A stretch of 64,000 nucleotides of DNA, taken from the NCBI GenBank assembly GCA_025201375.1, contig JAIWZP010000034.1, positions 296,159 to 360,158 on the forward strand, given 5' to 3'. A model generated the notes under the pieces. The model was not told the DNA's origin. It worked only from the letters and a program-made list of their open reading frames with translations, and did no database searches. Made by a program: the position numbers and the translations under genes. Source of the DNA: Gongronella butleri. Its lineage: Eukaryota > Mucoromycota > Mucoromycetes > Mucorales > Cunninghamellaceae. This document shows, piece after piece, positions 32,401 to 44,911 of this stretch. How positions within the stretch are numbered: the stretch's first letter is position 1; the number at the start of each line of letters is the position of its first letter.

Positions 32401-34598
32401 AGAATTCATGGTCACGGATTGCCTGTCTAGCCTTCCGGTTGCCAACATAGCAAATGGCATTCATTTCTGGCGCCCATTGCTTCAATTCAGCCATCCAATT
32501 GTCAGTTGTCGAGAGCGGCACAACAATCAAAAATGGTCCATACTGCCCATGCTTGTGGAAAAGTGTACTAAGAAACCCAATGGTCTGAACAGTCTTGCCG
32601 AGGCCCATTTCGTCTGCCAGCATTCCATTCTTGTTCGTGCACCATAACCAATACATCCAGCTGATACCATGGAGCTGGTAATCACGCAATTCCCCATTAC
32701 GGATGAATGGAGGTTGCTCTCGGATTGCCTTGAAAGTGGGACGCGCAGCTCGTGCACCAAAAGTCGTTGATAAATGTGGAAGCTGCCGGCTCTGCTGGCG
32801 ATCCAGGAATTCGTCGATTTTTTCTTGGGCGCTGGGCTCCAATTGATCCGCAAATTCATATGTGCACTCGTCGTAATGAAGACGTTTCCATTTGACCAAA
32901 TATTCGACTTTGGGAGCAATCCCGCGTTGATCAATTACACGGTCCACTGAGCACCAGTCAGATATTTCATCGCGGCGCCGCTCAATGTTGATATTTTGCT
33001 GTTCGATTTCCTCTTTCGTGGTCTCAGGATGGCGACGGAAAAACAGCTCATCTTCAACGTATGCCTTGATATAATTCTCCACTTTGCGGTAGCCTTTGAA
33101 CGCTTTCAAGTAACTTGGTGTGTCCCAGGTATCGTGAATATGCGACCAAGCTTTCCATTTGATGCGATACGCTAAATTCTTGTAAGGAATATCCTCTTTA
33201 TCTGATTCTACAGAGTACAAACAATACAAAAAACACATTGTTAGCAAAAAAAATCATTCAAAAAGGCACAATAAACATCACGTACCATGGCCCTCCAGAC
33301 GTCGATGATCATGAACACTTTCAATGATATCGCCTTCATCCTCTTGTTGTTGCAGAGAATCATCGGGCAAAGCCTGGCCGTCGTGAGTGTCTTCATCAGA
33401 CAGTCCCCAGATATCGTCCATGTTGTAATTAGCAACCTTGCGTTTGCGGGTCGAATAACGCAATGAATCGCCTGATTTAAACAAAAAGGTCAATTTGTTG
33501 CCGTGATATCATTCAATGCTCAAGCCTACTTGTCAATTGATCCGGTCTTGCTCGCTTTTTCTTTCTCTGATTGCGATACCCCCATGTGTCATCATTGCTC
33601 TCGCTATCAGAACCCGTGGTGCTTGTTTCACTGCTCTCAGCACGACCAACAGCTGTCAACCAAAAGCGTATAAAACGAGCAATTAGGCAAACGGGTAACG
33701 AATTGATTTCGCTTTTGTCTTTTACCTAATTTCGATGAGCGGACAGCTTGAACTCGAGATCGTATGCTTGGTTTTTTTCTTTTGGACGTTGATTGTCGAT
33801 AGTCGCCATCTGAATCACTCGCTTCAAATGTCGATGATGGCTGGCTTAAATCCGAGGAAAGAGACGCGTCGTGATCAGATTCATCCTAGTCACAGGTAAA
33901 TATGAATGAATAACGAACATTGACAACAATCACAGCTATTCACTTGTTTTGTACCTTGTACGTAAGAGAACGGTGGTTGTTATGGCGCGCAGATCGTCGT
34001 AAACCATACAATTCAGGGTCTAGATACCCAGAATCTTGGTGCAGCATGTGTTGGTGTTGATTTCGTCTTCTTTCAGTGTCATCTTCAAAATCCACCTCAA
34101 TGAATGACTCGACATCGCTTGTTCCTGAGTTTCCGCCGACTGTGCCACCCCTTTCGGATTCCAAATCGCTATCTGACAAAGGGGAGTCGCCATATTCCAG
34201 TGCCAATTCATCATCGGATGAAAAAAAACTTGGCCTTGAACTTTGCGTTTCTGGTGGATTTTGGGTATCTCGGCAATCTTGAGATGTGGACGAAGCTGGT
34301 TTTGTGTAAGGACCTGGTTAGATAAAAAAAAAAAAAAAAACCGAATTAACACAAGCCACAGAGCGTGATTTGGCATGCATTGTCGACCGAGAACAAATGA
34401 GCCAGACGAAAGCAATTTTTGCAGGGCAATCCAGCATTGCATCAAAGCATCATTTACTGAGCTGCGTCTGGTATTCTCAGATGCAAACGCACCATAGGAT
34501 AGATGGAGCGCTGCAGCACAAAGCTGAACAGACGGACCGAAAAGTCATAATTCTCGCTAGTAAAACAAATGCAAGCCTCAAAATAACATACCGTTCAT
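29468..34598 (-). CDS. CHD1: CHD1-type chromatin remodeller
   Basis: Six exons (34598-34592, 34313-33955, 33885-33726, 33652-33530, 33471-33286, 33207-29468) give 1524 residues. The N-terminus is acidic and Ser-rich. Two chromodomains lie at about residues 230-430 ([33 protein letters not shown]). The SNF2 ATPase has Walker [13 protein letters not shown] near residue 476, the box DEAHRLKN near 584, and the helicase C lobe with [21 protein letters not shown]-like region and a C-terminal DUF4208/CHCT helical domain near residue 1400 ([23 protein letters not shown]) identify CHD1, not CHD3/4. CHD1 spaces nucleosomes over transcribed genes and binds H3K4me. The first coding exon is only seven bases (ATGAACG). 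The extreme C-terminus is Ser/His/Arg-rich. Confidence 0.94.
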
Positions 34599-34730
34599 CC
34601 TATTCTTTTACTTTTGCCGAGGAATAAGTTACAAAAGGCTACAAAATACAACACAATTGGGAGAAGGAAAGAAAAAAAAAAAAAAAGCACCAGTCAATCG
34701 CAAAAACACAGCATCCTTGATTTTGCCCAA

Positions 34731-36462
34731 TCAGAGCTTGATGCGGATCCCCAATTGAAGCCAGAAAAACCAAGGGAAGGCGCAAACCAAAAGCATGTAC
34801 ACGCATAAAATCAGCATGCTTGCATAGGTTGGGGCGTACAGAGTTTTGATGGAGAGATTAACCGAACCAGTCAGCACATTTGCCTAAAATTTCAAAGTTT
34901 TTCATCATGAAATGTGCCTTTGGATGAATCATTCATTCGCGTGAATTTAAAAAATAAAGCGTGCATACCAACAAAAATGTCGCCAACCCATTCAGATTCA
35001 TACAGTGCAAGAGTTGCGGCAGCAATGCTGGTTTGTCTTTTTCAATGAAAAACTCATCGATAAATATCAGGGCAGATAGGAGAATCATGTTGAACGCTGC
35101 AACCCAGGCGATATAAGGTAAATTGGCCTGTAAATCAATTGAATCTTTAGTCCAATGATCTTGATTCGCTTGGTAATAAAATAATTCTTACTAGTCGGCG
35201 AGAAACCCAATAGCCTTCATCGTAATAAGAAGCCAATGCGCGGAAAACACCAAGAATAAGCCAGCATAACATGCTTTTCACAGCGAGTTGAATAGCCTTG
35301 AGACGGTCGCGATTGCGGTTTTGAAACAAGATCAGCCCGGCATCCGCTCCAATCAAAAAAATAGCCAGATAGCCGGGAAAGCTGCTGATGCCTTCTTTGT
35401 TCGCGCTGAGTAGGGTAGTTCTCGGTGCATTCAGCACCCAGTTTTGCAAGCCATGATAGAGAGCAAATTGATATAACGCAGCAATTGACATGCCAATTGT
35501 CAAAAAGTACGCTGGTTTCTTGGCAAATTCCATCAAGCAGGTAACAAATGGCGGCAATAACCCCAGCGTCACAAAAAAATTCCAGTGTAAACCGTACTCA
35601 GAATTGTGCAGCTGGCATGCATAGATAAAAAGAATGTAAACGTTTTGTTTGATACCAGTACCAGTAAATTGTTACCTGATAATCCACGGATCGCGTGACA
35701 AGCAATCGTGAGATTCCTAATGCCAACAATGGCCCTGACGTTCGGCACGCTTGCTTCATTTTTTGAGCAAAAGATTTGGCATTTAAGCTTCCGTACGATT
35801 TTGAAGCGATGAGACCCGAGGAAAATACGAACGAGCCAACACCAACATCCATCTAATGCAGCTTGATGAATGATTTCATCCCTTCATGGCCATATGTTTC
35901 TTTTGTACTTACCAATGAAGTGCCAAATGTCTCCACTTTTGCGAATCTTCTCGGGAAAACGGGAAAATCCACTGCAAGAATCGCAATGCAGGTTAAAATC
36001 ATAATGGATGCTCGGTATACAGACAAATGCGCATTATGTCCTTGAGGTAAAACACTTGTTTTTGGTCTTGACTCCCTCTGTTTTCTCAATTGTCTGTCCA
36101 TTTGCCTTAAATGAGCAAATTTGTTGGAATTGCGAAGGGCATTGAAAGAAAGCAACAACAAGCCAAATAGAGCTACACCAATGTGGTCAGATAACACGGT
36201 CTGAAATAGCACAGCTGGAACAATATAAACGAGAAATTGCACCATAAAGCTGTCAGCCGAGCATGCTCCAGACTTGACCAAAGAGAGCCAGAGGCAATGA
36301 GATGCCTAGCAAACGAGAGAAAGCTGTCAAATGCGAGAAACGCGGCGAAAAAAATGAAATTACCAAGACTGTGGAAGCCACAAATTGTATCTCCAGCAGG
36401 GAGCCACCGGAGCAGTTTGATACAAAGGCTTCCTTCTCCTCTTTGTAAGTCTGGGTTTCCAT
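34731..36462 (-). CDS. GWT1: GWT1/PIG-W GPI inositol acyltransferase
   Basis: About six exons coding for roughly 465 residues. The start [20 protein letters not shown] is the family N-terminus. Then come a dozen hydrophobic segments with the conserved stretches [52 protein letters not shown], and a last segment ending [10 protein letters not shown]. The enzyme acylates the inositol of glucosaminyl-PI in the ER, an early GPI-anchor step and a known antifungal target. It is transcribed in the same direction as CHD1, whose start codon is only 132 bp past this stop, so the CHD1 promoter is very short or overlaps. Confidence 0.93.
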
Positions 36463-36978
36463 GACACGCGAGTGACCAAGAGCAGAAATGTAACTTTTTG
36501 GAGATCCCGCATCAAAAAGGCAAAATAGCGGAGTTTAAACGGGAATTGGAAGGCGGCTGCGTGCATTTTTCAGCATTCCTGGCAAAACATTCCTCCAAAG
36601 ATGAGGTAAAAAAAAAAAAAAAAAAAAAAAAGAGAGAGAGAGAGAGAAAGAGACCAATGCGCAATACATACTGTGCTTTTTCTGTGATGTTGTTTTATAA
36701 AAATCATCGCACTGGTGACAACAAGCAGGCATAGTCCCCTATGAGAAAGAAAAGGCTTGATGCTCGTTTGGTGCTGTGGGCACATTCTCCAAAACAGCAA
36801 TATTAATGAACATTCTCGGGTGCGTGCCTATATTTCCCCTATGAGCGTCTCCTTTTTTTTTGGCATTGTCTCTCACTCTTTCTCTTTTTTTTTTCTCTTT
36901 GACTCCTTTATTCATCATATTAGTTGTTGTATGCTTTTGACACGCATTTAATTACAACACCATCTTAAGCAACCCGCC
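36463..36978. repeat. Divergent promoter region with A(n)-(GA)n microsatellite
   Basis: About 500 bp between the start codons of GWT1 and the APSES gene. It contains an A run of about 25 then (GA)n (about 36606-36652), a common kind of exclusion tract in fungal promoters. No other element was recognised. Confidence 0.75.
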
Positions 36979-38342
36979 ATGGAAAGATTGCCGCCAATTT
37001 ATGAAAACAATGATCTGTCCATTGGTGACAGTGATCGTTCCAAATTCAAGCCCCATACACTCTGTTCACCTGCCACGCGTTTGAAAGTTAAAAAAGCAAA
37101 ATATTCCACGTCATTGGATTCAAGAGGATACATTCCAGGTAAATCCGCCCTGTTCAACACGGTCAAAGTTCAAATAAAATATTGACGGCCCTGATTAGTC
37201 TACGAATACATGATCAATTGTCAGCCAATTATGTGGGATAGAGAAACTGGTAAGCAATGCCCAATAATATCCAAACTTCAATGCTTATTTCATCTGTCTC
37301 CAGGCTACGTTCACTTTACTGGCATCTGGAAGGCCCTTGGCAACTCAAAATCGGACATTGTAAAAATGGTGGATTCTAATCCAGAGCTTAAGGTGAAAAA
37401 AGTTCGAGGCGGATTTCTAAAAATTCAAGGAACATGGTAAGATATATGGCGATACTTGTTGATTAGGTCATTTAAACTAGTGCTTATAGGATTCCATATG
37501 ATTTTGCGTATATCCTGTGCAGACGAACAGCCTGGAATATCCGTCACGAGCTTACAGTGATGTTTGGGCCACGATTTGCTACCGAAGCTCTTAATCCAAC
37601 ACACGCAGAATACGGTTGTCTTCTGCTCAATCCAAAGAATGCGCATCTGACTAGAGGAATATGTGCTCATCGGGGCAATGGATTCACGAATGCACGACAG
37701 TCGTGTCAGCAGCCATATACAAAGATGAAATACCAAGATAAACGCTGCTACATGGATGGTCAGCGACTATTGAAAAAGACGGAATTGGAAACAACACCGA
37801 ACAATGCAATGGCATGCATGTCTCTGACACGATTACTTAATACAGATACCAATCAGTCGGTTTCTTACGTGGAACAAAAATCTAAATCAGATTACGATAC
37901 ACTAAAACATCTTGACCACAGCACCAGTATGTACACAGAATCACCGCACACAACACCTTCGCCGACGTTGCGCGGCTCCGCTTTTTCACCAGAAGACAAT
38001 AAGCATCAGATGATGCTACCTCCAATTACTACCAATTTTCATTGGAAAGACCTCCATTCTGTTCATGTTCCTGTGTCACCGCCTGTCAAAGAGCTCAAAA
38101 TCACACCAGTCGAATCTTGGCCAGGTTTCCAGAGAAGCCAAATAGCATCATCTGGCTTTTACTGCCATCAACAGAATCAGCCTGGTCTGCACCAAGATAT
38201 CGTCGACACGATCAATGCTACAATTATGCTTCAGCGTTTATCCCAGGATAATGGCGAGCGACCCTTTCGCCCGATGCCTAAGAACACAATCCCCAATCGT
38301 GTTATCGTTGGAGATCAAGAGTACGCTTTATTCGAAAAGTAG
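36979..38342 (+). CDS. APSES/KilA-N-type DNA-binding transcription factor
   Basis: Four exons (36979-37138, 37199-37249, 37304-37436, 37490-38342) give 398 residues. The APSES domain lies at about residues 57-160: MINCQPIMWDRETGYVHFTG, IWKALGNSKSDIVKMVDSNP, KVRGGFLKIQGTWIPYDFAY, CRRTAWNIRHELTVMFGPRF. This is closest in style to the Xbp1-like branch, with WIPYDFA as the recognition turn. The rest is Ser/Thr/Pro-rich with no ankyrin repeats, unlike Swi4/Swi6/Mbp1. APSES proteins are essentially fungal regulators of cell cycle and development, so this gene is the best single indicator of the kingdom. Targets are unknown. Confidence 0.88.
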
Positions 38343-40124
38343 AAATATATTTTGTACATATGATAACATCCAAATAACACACATTGGCTGTCAAACATAC
38401 GATACGGGATAGAAAAGGAGTGTCATGGGGTGTCATGGGGTGTCAAGTAAGAAAAACTGGTTGGAAAACGAACGAAGGCACTGGATCATCAACTTACATC
38501 GCCAATTAACCAGCCGATGGATGGGGATTGACCAATCCGGCTTCCAAAGCGTCAGCAGCAGGGGGGCCTCGTGGTCAATTCTCAAAAAAAAAAAAAAAGG
38601 AATGGAAAGGAAAGGAAAGAAAGCGCGGCCAATGGCCCTGAATTTGTCAAAAAGTGGTCGTAGCGCTTTAAGGTTTTAAGCCTTTTTGTTGCTAATTTTG
38701 CATTGAATGCGATGCAGCTATTTTTGAGCGGGATTGACCATACAGATGGCGAGATGAATGCAAAATAGTGCAAATAGGATGTTTTTGGTTTTTCGAGTCC
38801 AAAAAAAAATCGGGCGGGTTCCCCTTGAGCACTGGGCTAGAGCTTATGCCGTGACCCAAAATTTGCTGGCGGGCAAACAGGCTATAAAAAAAATCTGGAG
38901 GCACAGCAGACTGCCAAAGTCAAAAAACTCCGCTCCTTGGAGTTTAAAAGGTAAATGTGTACGGTTTTGTGCAGTGTAGCGCAATGCTTCAGGTATTGAA
39001 ATGATATCACGCGTCAGTTTCTGTCCGCTGAGATCGAAATATGGACAGATCAAGCGCTTTATTTGTGTGTAAATCATAAACATTTTCGACGCGTTATAAC
39101 CCGCGTCAGATATTGAGTTACACGCACGTGTTCCTAATCAATTATATGCATCTTGAATCCCTCTTGCTAGTGGATACGTCAGCGCGGCTTTTTGGACGCG
39201 TTTTTCCGCGTCATTTGCTCCATGAGTTTGAAACTAAATTCCCAAATTGCTTGCCAACCAGCAGGTTGACCTCGCTTTTTTTTTTGACATTGTCCGTGGG
39301 TTCTCTCCATGCAGATTCTCTTCTGTGCATGTTTGGCCCCTCTCTGAGAAACCGTGTTTTTGGGTTTTGGTTTGGGCCACTCACCGCGTCAAAATTTGGA
39401 TTTACACGAGGCGCGCCCAAATGACAAGCGATACCTGGGCTATGAATGACAGCGTTGTTTGCTCCAGATTGATTCTGTCTGATTCGTCCGCTGCCGACTG
39501 AATCAAAAAAAAATAGGAAGAGCGCGCAAATTGCAAAAAAATAAAATAATATAAAATAAAATAAAATAATAATATACAAAATTGATCATTGTCCAAACTT
39601 GCAAATTTGCGCGGCGTCGCAGCGCATTGTCGCTAGTAGGAAAATTGTAGCATCTGAGAACATGAATGCAAGGTAAAAGTTTCAATGCGATTCGAATCGC
39701 AGGATATCGAGAAAGTTGTCTTTTCTTGAACCGATAATGTGCGGCGTCAAACAAGGTGTCACTTGTTCACCAAGAATTGCCGAGGTTGCAATGCCACAGA
39801 ATAATGGCTATCATCCAACAGAAGCGGCTTGGGCCCTGGAGTGAGTCTCCTTGATGTGAGCAAGTTAAAAAATGAAGAAAATTAAAGGGAAAAAATCGAT
39901 TTGATAGGTGGAAGGTCTGTTTATACATTATTAAAATGGCCGGGAAAAGGCGTGCAATGTTCTGTGTTCACTGTAAAAAAAAAACACGACGATTAGCTGC
40001 CAATCAAATTTCTTGGGATCAGCTTCTATGCTCCCCTCGTCCCCTTTAGGTAACCAGCTTTTTTTTTTTTTTTTGTGCCACTGGCGAGATGTTTACCAAT
40101 AGCCTAAACAGCCGATTGTGAAAT
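38343..40124. other. 1.8-kb intergenic region downstream of the Fanzor gene
   Basis: No protein-coding gene recognised. Contents: three tandem copies of GGGGTGTCAT-type units (about 38420-38444); A/T homopolymers; the 16-bp palindrome TGCGATTCGAATCGCA near 39688; and a stretch ATGCAGCTATTTTTGAGCGG near 38711 that resembles one near 60945. In TnpB/Fanzor loci the guide RNA is usually encoded at or beyond the 3' end of the nuclease gene, so the part nearest 40124 is the place to look for one. I cannot define it by eye. Confidence 0.5.
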
Positions 40125-43100
40125 CTAGGACGACTTTTGTGGTCTCCAATAAGGGGGGTTTGTGGGATCGGGTTCAACGAATTCCTTGGTAAAGACTTGA
40201 GGTCGCTTGGGATTGTCCGGGTCGAGTGCCTTTCGATCTTGACCATAGATGTGGAGCAGCGCAATCGAGCGAATATTGCGGGCGGCGTTGACGTCTCTTT
40301 GCCAAAGGCGCGCGCACCAATTGCAGGAGAGTGCGCCATGCAAATTAAACGTGCTTGTGCCGCAGTCGCGCTTTGTGACATTCGTCAAAGATCGACGACC
40401 GCAAGTGGAACAAGTTTTGCTCGTAAAAGGCTCTGGGACAGCCACGACCATCAGACGCCAGTCGCGCTGGGCTTGAATCAGAGCGCGCTTGAGGAGCGCG
40501 GCTTGGCCAGTCGGTTTTCCTCGCCAATTCATGCGATTGAACGTCGCGTCACCAATACAAATCAGCGGACAAGAATGAAATCGTCGGCGGGGCGAGGCCT
40601 TGCGCCACCTATGATAGAGTTAAAAAAAAAAAAGGTCAATTGGCAAGACTCTCTCGTGACAGGGTCGCTTTGCTCGTGTGCTCACTTGATGTCGCTCTGG
40701 CTGTCGTGTATTTGTCGAGTAGCGTTGTGTGGATTGTATTTTTTACCGCCGTGTGCCAGGATATTGACCATCTCGTTGACGGCCAGCTGCTTGCCTCTAT
40801 AATTTAAGAATCGCAGCTCTTGATGCCGGAGCCCATAGTACGCTAGAAGCCGAGGTAGCACACGGAGGACACCTTGGACATGCAGGGCCATTTTTTCGGG
40901 GCGTGTGGTCCTGGCGGTGGGCAATTCGGATTCCAAGGTGGTGATGGTGACGCCCTGCTCGTCGGCGGAATTCTCTTTCCATTGGCGTAGGTGCTGGTTG
41001 GTACGAGTAATTCCAGACAGATGATTGTATTCCTGCGCAGAAAATCGACGCATTTGATGAGCCTCGCTCGTGGTAAAGAGACGGCGAGAGCGCTCGGGAA
41101 GAACCGACGCAGATCTGGGGCGTGCTGGAGACTTGGGATCGCGCATGTTGCCTATTTTTGTCTCTGGCGCTTCGGCCGACCATCTGATTTTCCGGCCAGC
41201 GGATGGTGGCAGCGGCGGCAATGTGGGCCGCGAGGTGCCATAAATGCCGCTCTGGTGGTTGGACCCGTCGACGGCTACAAATATCTCGGAGACGCCCGGA
41301 TCGACGCCCCATACATGGCATTGTTGTAGATCTTGAGGATCAATGTCGTCCAGTGTAAGCAGTGGTGGAGCCTTGCCAGTAGTGGGAACACGGTAAAAGA
41401 CCGACGTGGAGAAGGCATCGGTCATGAGCGCATTGTCAAACACGGCGCGCTTCGGCCTAGCGGGGTCGAGAATAAAGAAATGAGGTTAGGTCACCCTCTT
41501 TCTTTCTTTTTCAAAAGATTCATCTTACGGTCGGATTCGTGTCCAATCAAATAGGCGATGGAAGACGAGATGCATCTCGCCGTCATCCGGGGCGCTTTCC
41601 TTGCAGTCCTTCTGGTATTTGGATAAGCCGCTGAATTTCAAGAGTCGCATGATGGATCGGTGCTGCAGGTGGATATATCGGAGGCGGAATGATGGGGCCG
41701 GGACAAGAGCAAAGAGGCGGATGGCGGGGCGGGCGATGATCACTTCCGGCTTGAATGTTTTGTCGTTGATCAGCTGGCGGGTATTTTTGAAGAGGGAATC
41801 GATGGCGTCTGTGGATGGTTGGGTCAATTTGTTTTTGTAGGGCAGCTTCTCCACGTCGAGCGTCGCTTTCTTGGTGTTGATGAGTTTCATGAGGACGCGT
41901 GTCAGACGCGTTCGCTGTCTGTAATTGAGGTATTGGAAGTCTGGCACCTGATCTTTGAGTTTGCTGCGCGTCCACGCGAATGTGACCTCCTCGGCGGTCT
42001 CGGCTGGCTTGGCTGCGTCTTGTTCGTTCCATTCCTCAATTTCTCGAAGCGCGTCGTGTAATACTTTGAGGAAAAAATGCGGGTATTTTGTGATGGCAGC
42101 TGTAGTGATCGAGAGGCGCTCTGACACGTGCATTTCCGACATGCCCATTGATCCGACCGTGCTTGGAGACATTGCATCCGAGATTTCCACGTCAGGAATG
42201 GGATCCACGCTCATTGCGTCCACGCTGTCGGCGTCATGGATGGGATCGATCATCATTTCCGAATCGACGAGGCCAGATTGCGCGTCCGAGGCCAACAAGA
42301 GGAAGCTGGCGACCATTGCATCGGCGTTGGCAGCTGTCGAGGCGGCGGCATTAGCAGCTGCATTGGCGGCGGCGGCTGCATCTATGGCGGCGGCATGGAT
42401 CTGGGCGGCGGCCATGGCATCGGCATGCGCTGTGGCTTGACGTTGCGCCGCTCTGTTGCACGTGTTGGCGAGCATCACCGCAAAATTGATCGCGTTTTGG
42501 TGGGTCTCGGCGGCGGATGCAGCCAATTCTTGCGCCTCTACATCCAAAGGCGGGTCTGTATGCTCTGCCATTGCCTGAGTAGCAGCAGCTGCAGCAGCCA
42601 AGGCCGGGATGGTTGCAGAATGTGACATGTATGCGTGGCTGGCGGCATTGTGCGCAGCAATCGCGTGTTGCGCCGCGGTATGCTTTCTGGCGGCGACGTC
42701 GCCAGCAGCTTGGCATGCAGCAGCTTGTGCATTGGCAACCTCTCGCGCCTCATTGGCCACAGCATGCGCAATAGTGGCCCGATCCACGGCAGCTTGGTGC
42801 TGAGCAGCAATCACGCCCGGTGCCTGCTCTTGGATGGCCAGGGCGGCGACGGCAGCATCATCGGCAGCAGCAGCTGCTGCTGCTTGTTGTTGGGCGCCAG
42901 TCGACGATTCGGCGACAACCACAGGCGACGAATTGGGCTCCATGGGCGTCCGAGCGGATCGCGCAAATGTCAGGCCGGCAAGAAGAGCATCACGGTTCGC
43001 CAATGATGTTTGTCGCGCTCGTTCATTCGCCTCGGTGCGCTTGCGCGTCGCTTCGGCAATCTCGAACTTCTCCGTCACCACATAAGAATACACACACAGC

Positions 43101-44596
43101 CATTTGGACTCCGCATGCTGCGCCAGCGCGTCGGCATCCGCCGCCAGCTTCTCCTTGATTGCATCCTTCATCTTGTATTTGGGAAGTTCTGCCGGGAACT
43201 TGTCATCCTTGGCGGCCTTATCATACGCATACATTGCATAGCCACGACATTGATAGGGCTTGAGATCCTAAAAAAAAAATCAAGAAAAAAAAAAAAAAAG
43301 GTCAGGTCGCTCGCTCTCTCGTTCTCTCTCTCTCCCTTTATCCTTACTGGATGATCCACCGAAAACTTGGCCGCAAGGTATCGCATGAAGAATTCCTCAA
43401 AGTTCTCGACGACATTGTTCTTCATCATGACGGCAAGCTGGACGGCCGTCTGGCTGGTGATGTCCGTGAAGCCATTGGCCTTGTTGTTGGCGCCAATGGG
43501 TTTTGACACGATGATGGACGGGTGGGCTTGTTTGAATCGATCAAATGCTTCCAAAAAGGCCATGCGCGTGTCATCGTCCGAAAAGAGAGCCTTGTTGGAC
43601 GCCTGGTCACCAAGGATGAGCTGGAACACCGCCATGAAAAAATCTTGGGTGAAAATGGCGCGTGGGACGTGATGACCTGCGTCAAGGACATCCACCACGT
43701 ATTGCTGGGTAAATAGCATGGCATGGATGACGAGTTTGCGGTTGAAGGAAGCAACTTGGTGTACAGCGTCCATAAAGGTGTTCTTGTCGTTCTCCGGGAT
43801 ATCGTCGTGTAAGAGAGTGCGTAAACCGTGCTTGATCACCATCATTCGCGTCTTGCCCAAGCGCTCCTTGGTCTTGACCGATTTTCTCGCCATGTACTCA
43901 GGGCACCCTTTGTTCGTCGGTCGCGAGTGAGTGTAGGCAAGCTCCAAGCGTGCCTTTGCCTCGGCACGCAGGCGCACATAGTCGCCATTGTCTTGCTCCA
44001 TGCGCGCTAGGGCCGCCACGGGGTCGCTGGTGAAATCAGGTTGTGCCTCAAGCATCGCCGTCGCTTCGCCGTCCAGTCGATCGGCGGCCGCCTTGCACCG
44101 CGGGCACGGGTTCTTCACGGCAGCCGAGCTGGCCTTTGTTGACGCGGCGAATTCCTCTTTGGCGCTTCGTTTGTCTTTCTTTTCGTCGCTCTTTTGTCGT
44201 CGTTTCGATGTCATGCGACCCTTTCCTTTTTTTGCGCGACGGCCTATTAAAAAAAAAAACAAAAAAAAAAAAAAATAGGCAGTGAGAAGGACTGATCAGG
44301 GCCAACCCTTTTCCCTAGCTCTGCTTACTGTTGTCTACGACAGGCTGTTGTTGTTGTTGCTGTTGCTGTTGCTGCACAGCGCCCTCCGTGTCGTCATTGT
44401 CTTGCGCCGTCGTCACGACATGCGTGTTTTGCTGCCCAGGCCCTGTCGCACCAGAATCCGTCACGGCTTCAGCCTCTACAGGGGGCGCCGCCTCCACGGC
44501 TGCTTCCCCCGCTTCCGTCACCTCTTGGCCCACGTTCTCCTGGTCCGCAGCTATCTTGGCAGCAAGTTTTTCCTTGGCAATGGCAAAACGCGGCAT
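40125..44596 (-). CDS. Fanzor (TnpB-like RNA-guided nuclease), very long form with alanine-rich insert
   Basis: Five exons (44596-44329, 44243-43348, 43267-41529, 41456-40686, 40608-40125) sum to 1386 codons in perfect phase. Seen: poly-Gln (residues about 72-82); a basic stretch after RRAKKGKGR likely serving as NLS; CPRC near 135; a helical SFNRKLVIHAMLFTQQYVV block near 255 typical of Fanzor N-terminal lobes; a roughly 200-residue Ala/Gln/His/Asp-rich insert (about 510-710); RuvC-I VWGVDPG (Asp near 1020); ICIGDATF near 1245; VPEPFTSKTCSTCG with the shifted Fanzor Glu near 1284; a zinc finger of two CxxC pairs (1291-1294 and 1320-1323); RuvC-III WQRDVNAARNI (Asp near 1330). Known: Fanzors are RNA-guided DNA nucleases. 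Inferred: this one is catalytically intact. No transposase is visible nearby. Confidence 0.9.
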
Positions 44597-44911
44597 GGAA
44601 ACAAAGAGGGAAAAAGAGGAAGCGAGAGGAAGCGAGAGGATGCAGAAAAAGAAGCTGGAAAGAAAAGCAAAAAAAAAAAAAAAAAAAAAAAAAAGCCCGC
44701 TCCTTTTTTTTTTTTCTGTCTTCCTTTGACCGCGTCTTCTTTTCCAACCCCGCCCATCCCATCCATGACCGCCAAATGCAAGCGCCTCGGATGACTAAAG
44801 GCATCAGCTTCAATGTACCACCGATGCTGTGCATTATGTAAAAAGGTCCGCTAGCTAGGTGGCGACCGATAAAATCGTTTTTTATCGTTATGTGGCTGTT
44901 GACCTGCTAAT
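44597..44911. other. Upstream region of the Fanzor gene
   Basis: About 300 bp with an A28-like run (about 44670-44695) and T runs. No coding frame has support. It presumably contains the Fanzor promoter and 5' UTR. Confidence 0.5.

Noticed and set aside
38420..38444. CRISPR-like or satellite array
   Set aside because: Only about three 10-bp units without spacers, in a eukaryotic genome.
39688..39703. tRNA T-arm (TTCGAATC)
   Set aside because: The string is part of a 16-bp perfect palindrome and no cloverleaf can be drawn around it.
41955..43158. Long plus-strand frames opposite the Fanzor alanine-rich insert
   Set aside because: They are shadows of the GCN-rich coding strand; they lack domains and cross the Fanzor exon.
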